Assembly: GCA_947643415.1 (NCBI GenBank)
Contig: CANRWA010000029.1
Span: forward strand, 1 to 46,114
Direction: 5' to 3'
DNA from: an uncultured Clostridia bacterium
GTDB lineage: Bacteria > Bacillota > Clostridia > Lachnospirales > Lachnospiraceae
DNA length: 46,114 nt
Each line of letters begins with the position of its first letter. Position 1 is the stretch's first letter. Shown here in pieces: positions 9,388-17,258 of this stretch. A model generated the notes under the pieces. The model saw nothing but the letters and a program-made list of their open reading frames with translations, ran no database searches and was not told the DNA's origin. The translations under genes were made by a program, and so were the position numbers.

Positions 9388-10317
9388 TTAATCGCCAAAA
9401 AGAGGTGTGGAGAGGTAGCGGTCTCCTGTATCCGGAAGCAGCACAACGATGATCTTCCCCTTGTTCTCCGGACGTATAGCAAGCTGTGTTGCAGCCCATA
9501 CAGCGGCTCCGGAAGAGATCCCTACAAGGATTCCTTCTCTTCTTCCAATCTCACGTCCTGCAGCAAAGGCATCCTCATTCTCCACCGTGATGATCTCGTC
9601 ATAAATCTCTGTATTCAATACTTCCGGCACAAATCCTGCACCAATACCCTGAATCTTATGGGCTCCTGCTGTTCCCTTCGACAGGACAGGTGAGGAAGCA
9701 GGTTCTACTGCTACTACTTTGATATCCGGATTCTGGGTTTTGAGATATTCCCCCACACCTGTCACAGTGCCGCCTGTTCCTACACCGGCGACAAAGAGAT
9801 CCACTTTCCCTTCTGTATCTTTCCAGATCTCTGGTCCGGTTGTCCTTCTGTGTGCCTGTGGGTTCAGTTCATTCACAAACTGCCCAGGTATAAAACTGTT
9901 GGGGATCTCTTTCGCCAGCTCATCTGCCTTCTCAATGGCTCCCTTCATCCCCTTTGCCCCGTCCGTCAGAACAAGTTCAGCCCCATATGCCTTCATGAGA
10001 TTTCTTCTCTCCATACTCATAGTCTCTGGCATCGTAATAATGATCCGGATACCCAGGGATGCTGCAATAGAGGCAAGCCCAATACCAGTATTCCCACTGG
10101 TAGGCTCGATGATAACAGAGTCTTTTGTCAATACCCCTTTCGATCGTGCATCTTCTATGATCTCCCTGGCAATACGATCTTTCACGCTTCCCGCCGGATT
10201 GAAATATTCCAGCTTTGCCAGTACAGTCGCCTGCAGTTCGTTTGCTTTCTCATAATTTGATAATTCCAGAATCGGCGTATTGCCAACTAATTCTGTAACA
10301 CTCTTATAAATTGCCAT
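9388..10317 (-). CDS. cysK: Cysteine synthase (O-acetylserine sulfhydrylase)
   Basis: 309-residue PLP enzyme that makes L-cysteine from O-acetylserine and sulfide in the cytoplasm. K46 in NPAGSVKDR forms the Schiff base, TSGNTG (73-78) binds the substrate carboxylate, GTGGT (about 175-179) binds the PLP phosphate, and GISSGAA near the C-terminus completes the site. Length and motifs are full and intact. AGGAGG lies just upstream of the ATG. The Rrf2-type regulator is encoded 113 bases upstream in the same direction; in other Firmicutes an Rrf2 protein (CymR) works with CysK to control cysteine metabolism, so this arrangement is suggestive. A dedicated promoter with an overlapping dyad precedes the gene. 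Confidence 0.95.
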   Translation of the reverse strand: MAIYKSVTELVGNTPILELSNYEKANELQATVLAKLEYFNPAGSVKDRIAREIIEDARSKGVLTKDSVIIEPTSGNTGIGLASIAASLGIRIIITMPETMSMERRNLMKAYGAELVLTDGAKGMKGAIEKADELAKEIPNSFIPGQFVNELNPQAHRRTTGPEIWKDTEGKVDLFVAGVGTGGTVTGVGEYLKTQNPDIKVVAVEPASSPVLSKGTAGAHKIQGIGAGFVPEVLNTEIYDEIITVENEDAFAAGREIGRREGILVGISSGAAVWAATQLAIRPENKGKIIVVLLPDTGDRYLSTPLFGD

Positions 10318-10376
10318 AATGTCCTCCTATCTTATCCTATAATTCATATCGATATACTATGAAATGTTTTAAGTAT

Positions 10377-10420
10377 AATATACTCCACATTGATCCATCT
10401 GTCAACAGATAAATGTGGAG
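10377..10420 (-). promoter_or_regulatory. cysK promoter with overlapping dyads
   Basis: On the minus strand TTGACA (10405-10400) and TATATT (10382-10377) are 17 bases apart. Two nested inverted repeats cover the promoter: CTCCACAT/ATGTGGAG at 10383-10390 and 10413-10420, and ATCTG/CAGAT at 10397-10401 and 10406-10410. They could be an operator for the neighbouring Rrf2 protein or the end of the rrf2 transcript. Confidence 0.6.
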
Positions 10421-10430
10421 CTTTGCATGG

Positions 10431-10865
10431 TCAGATCATATAATCTCCGTTTTTGGCAAGCTGCCAGTCCACCAGATCGGCAAGGGTAGTATTATCGATC
10501 ACCCCGCTGACAGCATCGTTCAGCCGCCGCCATAAAACCGAAGTGGCACAGTCATCCATATGGTTACAGAATGTGTTCTCCCCATCGATACAGTCAACCG
10601 GTGCCATACTGCCCTCTGTCAGACGAAGTATCATACCAACCGTATATTCTTCTGGTTTCTTCGTCAGAAGATATCCCCCCTGTGGTCCCCGGATGCTTCG
10701 GACATAACCTGCTTTATTCAGCACAGAAATGATCTGCTCCAGATATTTATCAGAAATCTCCTGTCTCTTTGCGATCTCTCGGATCCTCACCGGCCTTCCA
10801 CTCTCATTCAGGGCAAGATCCAGCATGAGACGCAGGGCATACCTTCCTTTTGTAGAGATCTTCAT
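10431..10865 (-). CDS. Rrf2 family transcriptional regulator (CymR/IscR type)
   Basis: 144-residue winged-helix regulator opening with the family signature MKISTKGRYALRLMLDLAL. The recognition region KYLEQIISVLNKAGYV and the wing RGPQGGYLL are intact. Three cysteines in the pattern C-x7-C-x5-C (CIDGENTFCNHMDDC) sit where IscR and NsrR bind a [2Fe-2S] or [4Fe-4S] cluster, so the protein may be a cluster-sensing regulator and not a cluster-free CymR. I start at the second Met (10865) because AGGGGAG lies 8 bases before it and only 2 before the upstream ATG. It has its own promoter and a hairpin-bearing leader, and precedes cysK, its likely target. Confidence 0.88.
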   Translation of the reverse strand: MKISTKGRYALRLMLDLALNESGRPVRIREIAKRQEISDKYLEQIISVLNKAGYVRSIRGPQGGYLLTKKPEEYTVGMILRLTEGSMAPVDCIDGENTFCNHMDDCATSVLWRRLNDAVSGVIDNTTLADLVDWQLAKNGDYMI

Positions 10866-10893
10866 TCCCATTTCTCCCCTCTTGCGGTCTGTC

Positions 10894-10941
10894 AGCAGGA
10901 CAGCGCCGATCAGGTTATACCATGAAAGACGCTGTCCTGCT
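10894..10941 (-). promoter_or_regulatory. GC-rich hairpin in the rrf2 leader
   Basis: AGCAGGACAGCG at 10894-10905 is exactly complementary to CGCTGTCCTGCT at 10930-10941, with a 24-base loop. It lies between the predicted transcription start (about 10953) and the ribosome site. It could be an operator for an Rrf2 dimer or an RNA element. Confidence 0.55.
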
Positions 10942-10959
10942 AATTCCTAGTATATCAAT

Positions 10960-10988
10960 ATGATACAATAGGTATATGAAAATTGCAA
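10960..10988 (-). promoter_or_regulatory. Promoter of the Rrf2 regulator gene
   Basis: On the minus strand TTGCAA (10988-10983) and TATCAT (10965-10960) are 17 bases apart, giving a leader of about 88 bases. Confidence 0.65.
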
Positions 10989-11034
10989 GAGAAATGTATC
11001 TGCCCGGCAGGGCAGTCGCTTACTAATTCATGCC

Positions 11035-11166
11035 AATGTGGCGGTATCGTACTATATCCTGTCCGACATATCAGACAATGCTCAGGCAGCATATTGCAGC
11101 CGGAGGAAACAAGAATTTTTCTGGGTGTGATATAAGGACAGGATATAATACGTTATCCGCCACTTT
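11035..11166. repeat. MITE-like inverted-repeat element, copy A (132 bp)
   Basis: Imperfect terminal inverted repeats of about 30 bp (11035-11064 and 11136-11166; shared core ATATCCTGTCC and GTGGCGG) flank about 70 bp. The interior contains TCAGACAATGCTCAGGCAGC, which is found exactly on the other strand at 35463-35482 in the large fold-back. The right arm also matches that element (GGACAGGA.A.A.TAC). It carries no reading frame. It fills the gap between rrf2 and amt. Confidence 0.75.
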
Positions 11167-11210
11167 GAATACCACAGGTTCGTAAGTGACTGCCTCCACC
11201 GGTGAGGGCC

Positions 11211-12971
11211 TTAATCATCGCCCTGCAGTGCATCATAACCAACTTCACCGGTACGGACTTTAACGACATCTTCCACATCATAAATGAAGATCTTACCGTC
11301 TCCAATATGTCCGGTATACAATGCCTGCTTAGCAGTTTCGATAACCTTTTCCACAGGTACGGCACTGACTACTACCTCTACCTTTGTCTTAGGAAGTAGA
11401 TTAAAGTCTACCGGGACACCGCGGTAATATTCGGTCTTGCCTTTCTGTACGCCGCAGCCAAGCACCTGTGTTACCGTGATACCTTTGACGCCGATCTCTG
11501 ACAATGCCTCTTTCAGATCCTCAAACTTACTCTGTTTACATATAACTGAGACTTTCGTCAATTTGGCAGTACCTTCTGTCTTCTTCGGAACAGGTTTTAC
11601 GTGAGATGGTACTTCTTCCACTGTTACAGCAGCCTCAACCGGCACACTCCCCATTGCAGCAGGGGCACCTGCCGGTACTGCACTGTAAAAACGGTTGCCG
11701 GCCGGCATAAAATCGGTATAGGCACTTGGCAGGCCATGTTCTGTCACATCCAGGCCTTCGATCTCCTCTTCTGCACTGACACGAAGTCCAACCGTTGCAC
11801 GGATCACAACGAATGTGATGGTGATCAGAAGGGCTGCCCAGGCTGCTACAGTGACAAATCCAGCAAGCTGTAACCCTAATTGCGTAAAGCCGCCTCCATA
11901 AAACAGCCCCTCTTTCATCCCAGCCACAGCAAATCCCGGCGCAGACTCTGTGGCAAAGAGCCCGACAGCAATCGTTCCCCATATACCATTCATCATATGA
12001 ACAGCAACGGCACCCACCGGATCATCCACATGGACAACATGATCGCAGAACCAGACACCAAATATCACCAGCAGGCCGGCTACGGAGCCAATAACCAATG
12101 ATCCTGCGCAGTCCGTCACATCACAGGAAGCGGTAATGGCCACCAGTCCGGCAAGAGAAGCATTCAGGCACATAGACACATCCGGTTTGCCATATTTGAG
12201 CCACGTAAATATCATACACACTACCGTTGCCACGGCTGGCGCCACTGTGGTTGTGAGGAAGATGGAAGCCAGGGTTGAGATATCCTTTGCCGCTGCGCCA
12301 TTGAATCCATACCAGCCAAACCACAGGATAAATACTCCAAGTGCACCAATGGTCAGGTTATGCCCTGGTATTGCATTTACCTTCTTAATATTTCCTTCTT
12401 TATCTTTCTTAAATTTACCAATCCTTGGTCCGAGGATGGCAGCGCCGATCAGGGCACAGATACCACCTACCATATGAATGGCACAGGAACCAGCATAATC
12501 ATGGAATCCAAGTTCGGAAAGCCAGCCGCCGCCCCAGATCCAGTGTGCCTCAATGGGATAGATCAGTGCAGATATCACTGCTGAGTAAATACAATAGGAT
12601 AAGAATTTTGTCCGTTCTGCCATGGCACCGGATACAATGGTTGCCGTTGTTGCACAGAACACCAGGTTAAATACAAAATTGGAAAAGTCAAAATCTGCAT
12701 ATGCCGAAAAAATATCAAATCCCGGTTTTCCAATAAAACCAAGAAGATCCTCTCCCAGCAGCATAGACGCACCGATCAGGATAAACATCACTGTACCAAT
12801 GCAGAAATCCATCAGGTTCTTCATAATAATATTACCTGCATTCTTAGCACGGGTAAAACCCGCCTCCACCATGGCAAACCCTGCCTGCATCCAGAACACC
12901 AGCGCTGCACCGATGAGGAACCAGACGCCCCACAGGTTGTCATTGATATAACTTACAATTTCTTCTGTCAT
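11211..12971 (-). CDS. amt: Ammonium transporter fused to a C-terminal PII signalling domain
   Basis: 586 residues. Residues about 1-400 are an Amt/MEP/Rh channel with eleven helices: family signatures WFLIGAALVFWMQAGFAMVEAG and the pore histidines H166 (IHMVGG) and H325 (VHMMNG) are present. A Pro/Ala/Val-rich linker (about 411-468) leads to a full PII (GlnB/GlnK-like) domain at about 470-586, with QKGKTEYYRG in the T-loop and TGHIGDGKIF and VRTGE at the nucleotide site. The tyrosine that is uridylylated in E. coli GlnB (Tyr51) aligns with valine 521, so control is probably by ATP/ADP/2-oxoglutarate only. Normally PII is a separate soluble protein that plugs the channel; here the plug is tethered. 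CTGGAGGTG precedes the ATG. The PAS pseudo-kinase gene lies upstream behind a terminator. Confidence 0.93.
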   Translation of the reverse strand: MTEEIVSYINDNLWGVWFLIGAALVFWMQAGFAMVEAGFTRAKNAGNIIMKNLMDFCIGTVMFILIGASMLLGEDLLGFIGKPGFDIFSAYADFDFSNFVFNLVFCATTATIVSGAMAERTKFLSYCIYSAVISALIYPIEAHWIWGGGWLSELGFHDYAGSCAIHMVGGICALIGAAILGPRIGKFKKDKEGNIKKVNAIPGHNLTIGALGVFILWFGWYGFNGAAAKDISTLASIFLTTTVAPAVATVVCMIFTWLKYGKPDVSMCLNASLAGLVAITASCDVTDCAGSLVIGSVAGLLVIFGVWFCDHVVHVDDPVGAVAVHMMNGIWGTIAVGLFATESAPGFAVAGMKEGLFYGGGFTQLGLQLAGFVTVAAWAALLITITFVVIRATVGLRVSAEEEIEGLDVTEHGLPSAYTDFMPAGNRFYSAVPAGAPAAMGSVPVEAAVTVEEVPSHVKPVPKKTEGTAKLTKVSVICKQSKFEDLKEALSEIGVKGITVTQVLGCGVQKGKTEYYRGVPVDFNLLPKTKVEVVVSAVPVEKVIETAKQALYTGHIGDGKIFIYDVEDVVKVRTGEVGYDALQGDD

Positions 12972-13048
12972 AGAAACACCTCCAGGTTATGTAATAATGA
13001 CGATTTTCCTATTGCAGATATGATATACAGATTTCGGCAAAAGAAAGA

Positions 13049-13080
13049 GCGCCAGAAACAGATTTTTCTGTTTCTGACGC
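13049..13080 (-). terminator. Terminator after the PAS pseudo-kinase gene
   Basis: Read on the minus strand, GCGTCAGAAACAG (13080-13068) pairs with CTGTTTCTGGCGC (13061-13049) with one G-T pair, followed by TCTTTCTTTT. It separates the PAS gene from amt. Confidence 0.8.
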
Positions 13081-13118
13081 CCTCGTCATTTCTGTATGCC
13101 ATTATAGAACGCAAATAC

Positions 13119-15872
13119 TCAAATGTCAATACCTATTTTGAAAACATGAAGAAATTGTTCCAGTCTCCTGAGATTAGGGGGACTTCCAATCATGGCATTT
13201 ACCCCACTCCGGATCCCCTCCTGAAGTTCCTCCTGGCTAATCCCTTCTACCATGGCAAATACCGGTATCGTAGCACTATCCCCCGACCCCTGGCTTCGGA
13301 GCAGCTCTGTAAATTCCAGATAGTCCATATCCGGCAATTCCCCCTCCACAAGAACCGCATCAAAATAATTGGGAGAATAACCAGACCATAGACGAATTCC
13401 CTCCTGTCCGCTTCCTGCCACATCAATCTGTGCATTGGACAGCCTCAACTGACTGCCTGTCGCCGCCTGGTCTTTCTCCACCACAAGAATCGTATATCCC
13501 CTAAGATCTGCCTCGCCTGTCATATGATCTGTTTTTATCATCACCTGCGGTGTCACTTTGGGTTTATGTGAACGCTGAAAAGGTATTGTGATCCTTATCT
13601 CATTTCTCTGATCCTTCTTCTGCTGCATCTGTATATTTCCGCCCAGCAGTTCAACAATCTTTCTTGCTACCACCAGGGAAAAAAGCGCTCCCATATGTTT
13701 CTTCTCTCTATTCCATGAAGACACTTTCTCCAAATCCTCCATAGGATACAAGCGCCCAAAGAAATTGTCGTTTACCGGAATGCCCATATCCTCTACCATC
13801 AGAGACAGGTGACTGATTCCATTTCCCTGGTCCTCATCACTGCACCACAGGTCAATGGTTCCCTTATCTCCGGATGCCAGAACGCAATTTCCGATGACAT
13901 GGTTCAGGCACTGGGACAGTTGTGCCGGATCACCATAACAGTACTCCCACTTAATATTCATCTGGTAAATAAACTTTATCTCCGATTCCTGCAGCTTTTT
14001 TCTCCATTCCTCCAACACATCACGCAGTACATCATCCAGCTTAAACAGCTTATTCTCAAAACGCACATTTCCCTGTTCCAGTTTCTCAAACTGGGAAATG
14101 TTCTTAATTACCTTGCGCATATAGGATAATGCATCCCGTATCTCCTCTGTTTTACCGGTTTCCCTGCAGTTTCTACGCATTTCATGGTCGATAAATTCAA
14201 GAGGACCATAAAGTTCCCTCGAAAGCATAACAGTAAAATTTCTTCTCATTTCCATGGTGCGCTTTTCTTCATTCAGGGCATTTGCCAGGATCTTCCGGTT
14301 CGCATCTTCCATTTTTAACTGCTCTTCCCTGACCTGGTGCATGTCCTGCATACTGATAAGAATGGTACGGATATCATCACCCAGATAGCTGTAACGGATA
14401 GATTTATACCGATATTCCTGGTTTTTATTGGTACGCATCCGAAAAAAAGACACCTCTTCTAACTGGCCCGGCTGAAGAATACGGTTCATATTCGCAAACT
14501 GCATCAAAACCAGAAAGCGTTCCTGTTCCTCTGGGTGGACTTCCTCCTCTGCTACCCATTTTATATACTCATCATAATCGAATTCTGGAATGTATTCACG
14601 GAACCTGGACTGCTCTGATATATATACCCATACTTTCTTTGTCCTGGTATCAACACAGGCAATCTTCTCATACATTTTGCCAGAATGAGCCTCAAAAATA
14701 TTACGAAGCTTCCACCTTACTGTCTCATCTCTCTCTTTCTCTTCAATATGTTTCATGCTTCCCACCGCATACCGAAGCTTATTATTCCTCCATGTCTTCA
14801 CAATACTGACCTCAAACCACTGGTAGCTGACCTCCCCCGTATTCTTATCTTCTGCCAGCAGCCTGACCTCTGTCCCATATTCTGATTCAGACGCCACATA
14901 TTGCTCAAATTTTTCCTGATCCTCCGGGTGAAGAAAATCTTCCCGAAACAATGCAGCTGCCAGATCAGCATGTTTCCCATCATCGATGCATGGGATATAT
15001 CTGCTGTCTATGATATCTTTATAAACATGAAATTTGTAGTTTTTTGCATCATATTCAAAGAGGACTCCGGAAGTGAGGCGCATCGCCATATGATAACGGC
15101 TTCGCTCTCTCTCCAGCCGGATTGCACTTTGCTTTCTCTCTGTAATATCAACCATAATACAGAGATACTCACTGCCATCCTCCACCTCTTCATAGAACCG
15201 CCCGATCAGCCGGAACCAGTGAACCTCATTCTCTTCCCCGCAACGGCACCGAAATTCATAGTCCACAGGTTCCTGATTCGCCGCCTGCCTGGTAACATGG
15301 TCTCTCAACTGGGTAATATCTTCCGGAAATGTATAAAGGCCAGAACTGCCCAGATACTCCTCTGGCATCAGCCCCATCATATCAATATACCGTTGGTTAA
15401 ACTGCATGATATAAAAATTTCTTTCCGTGATCAGCATGCGCAGCACACCACCTGGAAGATTGTCATAGGTGATATCCCGGTCCCTCCTCATATTCTCAGA
15501 ATCACTGATATTCACCACCAGATTGCGGACATATGGAACACCTGAAAGATCATCATACTCCATTACGCCGCTCTCCCACACCCAGATCAATTCTCCGCTG
15601 CACTTCCGCATTCGGTATCTGACTATATATTCGCCCTTCTCCCTCAGACCTTTCATAACATTCTCATGGACCTCCGGCAGATCCGGCGGATATACCAGCT
15701 CCCTTGCCCTGTTATGACAGTGAATCATCAGCTCCGCCCTGCCATATCCCAGCATTTTGCAGAAATTGTCATCCACACTGGTGAGCACAAAAAGGCCATC
15801 ATCATCATAACGGAACACTTTTTCCCCAAATTCAAATAATTTCCATAATTGTTCCAAACAGAAATCTGTCAC
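13119..15872 (-). CDS. Multi-PAS hybrid histidine kinase-like protein lacking both phosphoacceptors
   Basis: 917-residue soluble protein. Four PAS-like modules (about 18-125, 135-245, 265-375, 400-510) lead to a kinase-like core and a C-terminal receiver-like domain (about 790-915). The H-box reads MLSRELYGPLEF, so the phosphorylated histidine is R552. The ATP lid motifs are weak: VEDMGIPV for the G1 box and MGALFSLVVARKIVELLGG for the G2 box. In the receiver the phospho-aspartate is E843 (VLVEGELP), and the acidic pair near its start reads EK (799-800). It therefore looks like a non-phosphorylating scaffold or sensor with a fixed phosphomimic. The start is GTG 15872 with AAGGGTG upstream. 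It lies between the sortase operon and amt on the same strand and ends in a strong terminator. No membrane segment is visible. Confidence 0.85.
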   Translation of the reverse strand: MTDFCLEQLWKLFEFGEKVFRYDDDGLFVLTSVDDNFCKMLGYGRAELMIHCHNRARELVYPPDLPEVHENVMKGLREKGEYIVRYRMRKCSGELIWVWESGVMEYDDLSGVPYVRNLVVNISDSENMRRDRDITYDNLPGGVLRMLITERNFYIMQFNQRYIDMMGLMPEEYLGSSGLYTFPEDITQLRDHVTRQAANQEPVDYEFRCRCGEENEVHWFRLIGRFYEEVEDGSEYLCIMVDITERKQSAIRLERERSRYHMAMRLTSGVLFEYDAKNYKFHVYKDIIDSRYIPCIDDGKHADLAAALFREDFLHPEDQEKFEQYVASESEYGTEVRLLAEDKNTGEVSYQWFEVSIVKTWRNNKLRYAVGSMKHIEEKERDETVRWKLRNIFEAHSGKMYEKIACVDTRTKKVWVYISEQSRFREYIPEFDYDEYIKWVAEEEVHPEEQERFLVLMQFANMNRILQPGQLEEVSFFRMRTNKNQEYRYKSIRYSYLGDDIRTILISMQDMHQVREEQLKMEDANRKILANALNEEKRTMEMRRNFTVMLSRELYGPLEFIDHEMRRNCRETGKTEEIRDALSYMRKVIKNISQFEKLEQGNVRFENKLFKLDDVLRDVLEEWRKKLQESEIKFIYQMNIKWEYCYGDPAQLSQCLNHVIGNCVLASGDKGTIDLWCSDEDQGNGISHLSLMVEDMGIPVNDNFFGRLYPMEDLEKVSSWNREKKHMGALFSLVVARKIVELLGGNIQMQQKKDQRNEIRITIPFQRSHKPKVTPQVMIKTDHMTGEADLRGYTILVVEKDQAATGSQLRLSNAQIDVAGSGQEGIRLWSGYSPNYFDAVLVEGELPDMDYLEFTELLRSQGSGDSATIPVFAMVEGISQEELQEGIRSGVNAMIGSPPNLRRLEQFLHVFKIGIDI

Positions 15873-15953
15873 TTCTATTTTTCACCCTTCCAGACATGCC
15901 GCCGCAGGCAGCACAAACATTTTCACGAAGAACGCCGCTTTTGCATTCTTCCG

Positions 15954-16007
15954 GTGTGAAGAAAATTGATTGGTGAGGTTTTTCCGAACCATCAATTTCC
16001 TTCACAC
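15954..16007 (-). other. Long stem-loop over the sortase stop codon
   Basis: GTGTGAAGAAAATTGAT at 15954-15970 and ATCAATTTCCTTCACAC at 15991-16007 form an almost perfect stem of about 20 bp around a 13-17-base loop. It includes the sortase stop codon. No T-run follows on the minus strand, so it may stabilise or attenuate the transcript. Confidence 0.6.
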
Positions 16008-16784
16008 TTTCCTGGCAACTACAACGAATCTTCCATCTTCTGTATGATAGGCACAGGTGACCATAGTCAGAAGCTGTTCCCCGTATTCTGGCGTTACACC
16101 TGTATCATAGACAGATAGTTTCTTTACATTCTCAACATATGTATCAAATCTTTCTTTTGAAAGAGAACCAATATATTCATAATACTTAAAGGCATCCGTT
16201 TTTCCCTTGTAGACCTGCGAATAAAAAGCAGCCACAACTTCATACTCCCTGTCTTCAAACAAGGTATCCAGATACACTTTCTTATGGGTTTTGTAAAAAT
16301 CGTATTCAGCAAAATCCATAAGATGCTTAAACATAAGACCGCTCTTCATATGATGGCCATAGACCATGAGATTACTCTCCTCATCCTCAGCATTACACTG
16401 CGCATCCAGAAACGGAAGGCCATTGACATCATATTCCTTCTGGTAATTTCTGTGGAGATAATACTCATTATCCTCTGGCGTCTGCATAACTGGATAATCA
16501 ATCTTTGTTCCCTTCACTGTGATCCATCCAATAATATCCCCGTTCTTCTTATATAGTTTTCTATACTTCTTCTGGACCGTTTTCCCCTCATTGGTCTGTA
16601 TCTCCGCAGCCTCTGTCATGTCCCCATCTTCGCTTTTCAGATCCACCAGCTCTCCGATGGCCTCTTCTGAATTCTGTGCACTCTTATAATAGCGCACCAG
16701 ATACAGGCCACTGCCAAGAAAGACAATGACACACACGACCATCATGCAATTCAATAGCCAGTTATTCTTTCCTTTTTTTTCCAC
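16002..16784 (-). CDS. srtB: Class B sortase
   Basis: 260-residue membrane-anchored transpeptidase acting outside the cell. An N-terminal hydrophobic helix (about 9-30) is followed by the sortase barrel. Catalytic residues are H144 in VYGHHM, C244 in LLTMVTC and R252 in GRFVVVARK. The insert helix before the Cys strand and the motif NGDIIGWITVKGTKIDYPV are typical of class B. Such enzymes cut NPQTN-like or related signals and attach haem or surface proteins to peptidoglycan. No class-B-type substrate is adjacent. The gene is third in a tight operon, 12 bases after the GNAT gene. The PKTGD protein at 40514-42397 could be a client but is usually assigned to other sortase classes. Confidence 0.9.
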   Translation of the reverse strand: MEKKGKNNWLLNCMMVVCVIVFLGSGLYLVRYYKSAQNSEEAIGELVDLKSEDGDMTEAAEIQTNEGKTVQKKYRKLYKKNGDIIGWITVKGTKIDYPVMQTPEDNEYYLHRNYQKEYDVNGLPFLDAQCNAEDEESNLMVYGHHMKSGLMFKHLMDFAEYDFYKTHKKVYLDTLFEDREYEVVAAFYSQVYKGKTDAFKYYEYIGSLSKERFDTYVENVKKLSVYDTGVTPEYGEQLLTMVTCAYHTEDGRFVVVARKV

Positions 16785-16796
16785 TGCCCCTCCATT

Positions 16797-17258
16797 CTAG
16801 ATGACAAGCCGCATCGCTGTAAAGCGGATGCCATCTGCTCTCTGTTCCGGCCCCAGTGGGACAAACCCCAGCTTTTTATAGAAACCAACAGCATAGGGTG
16901 AAGAGTTCACCGTCACTGCCCGGATTTGCGGATTCTCCATTGCTACCGCATCGACGGCAACATTTATCAGTTTCCTCGCCACACCAAGGTGATGGAACTT
17001 ATCCCGTACGAACAAAAGGCTGATATGCTGCCCTGTACGGAGGGCGATCACCCCCACCAGATAATTGTTCAGGTAACAGCCCCAAAACTTCATCTCGCCC
17101 TGATGGACTTTTTCCACCATATTATGATACTCAATAAAATGACGAAAAGTCGCAATACCCATCTCTTCATAGTCTGGTGCCTCATATTTCTCAAACACCT
17201 CCCAGACCAATTCAAGGGCATCCCTTAATCTGTCCTGATTGATCTTACATATCTGCAT
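16797..17258 (-). CDS. GNAT family N-acetyltransferase
   Basis: 153-residue acyltransferase of the GNAT fold. The acetyl-CoA-binding motif A is ISLLFVRDKFHHLGVARKLI, and the C-terminal VNSSPYAVGFYKKLGFVPLG is motif B with its Asn and Tyr. The acceptor substrate is unknown. The ATG at 17258 directly follows the icd stop codon (TAGATG), and its ribosome site GGAG lies inside the last icd codons, so the two are translationally coupled. The gene is followed by the sortase after 12 bases. Confidence 0.88.
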   Translation of the reverse strand: MQICKINQDRLRDALELVWEVFEKYEAPDYEEMGIATFRHFIEYHNMVEKVHQGEMKFWGCYLNNYLVGVIALRTGQHISLLFVRDKFHHLGVARKLINVAVDAVAMENPQIRAVTVNSSPYAVGFYKKLGFVPLGPEQRADGIRFTAMRLVI

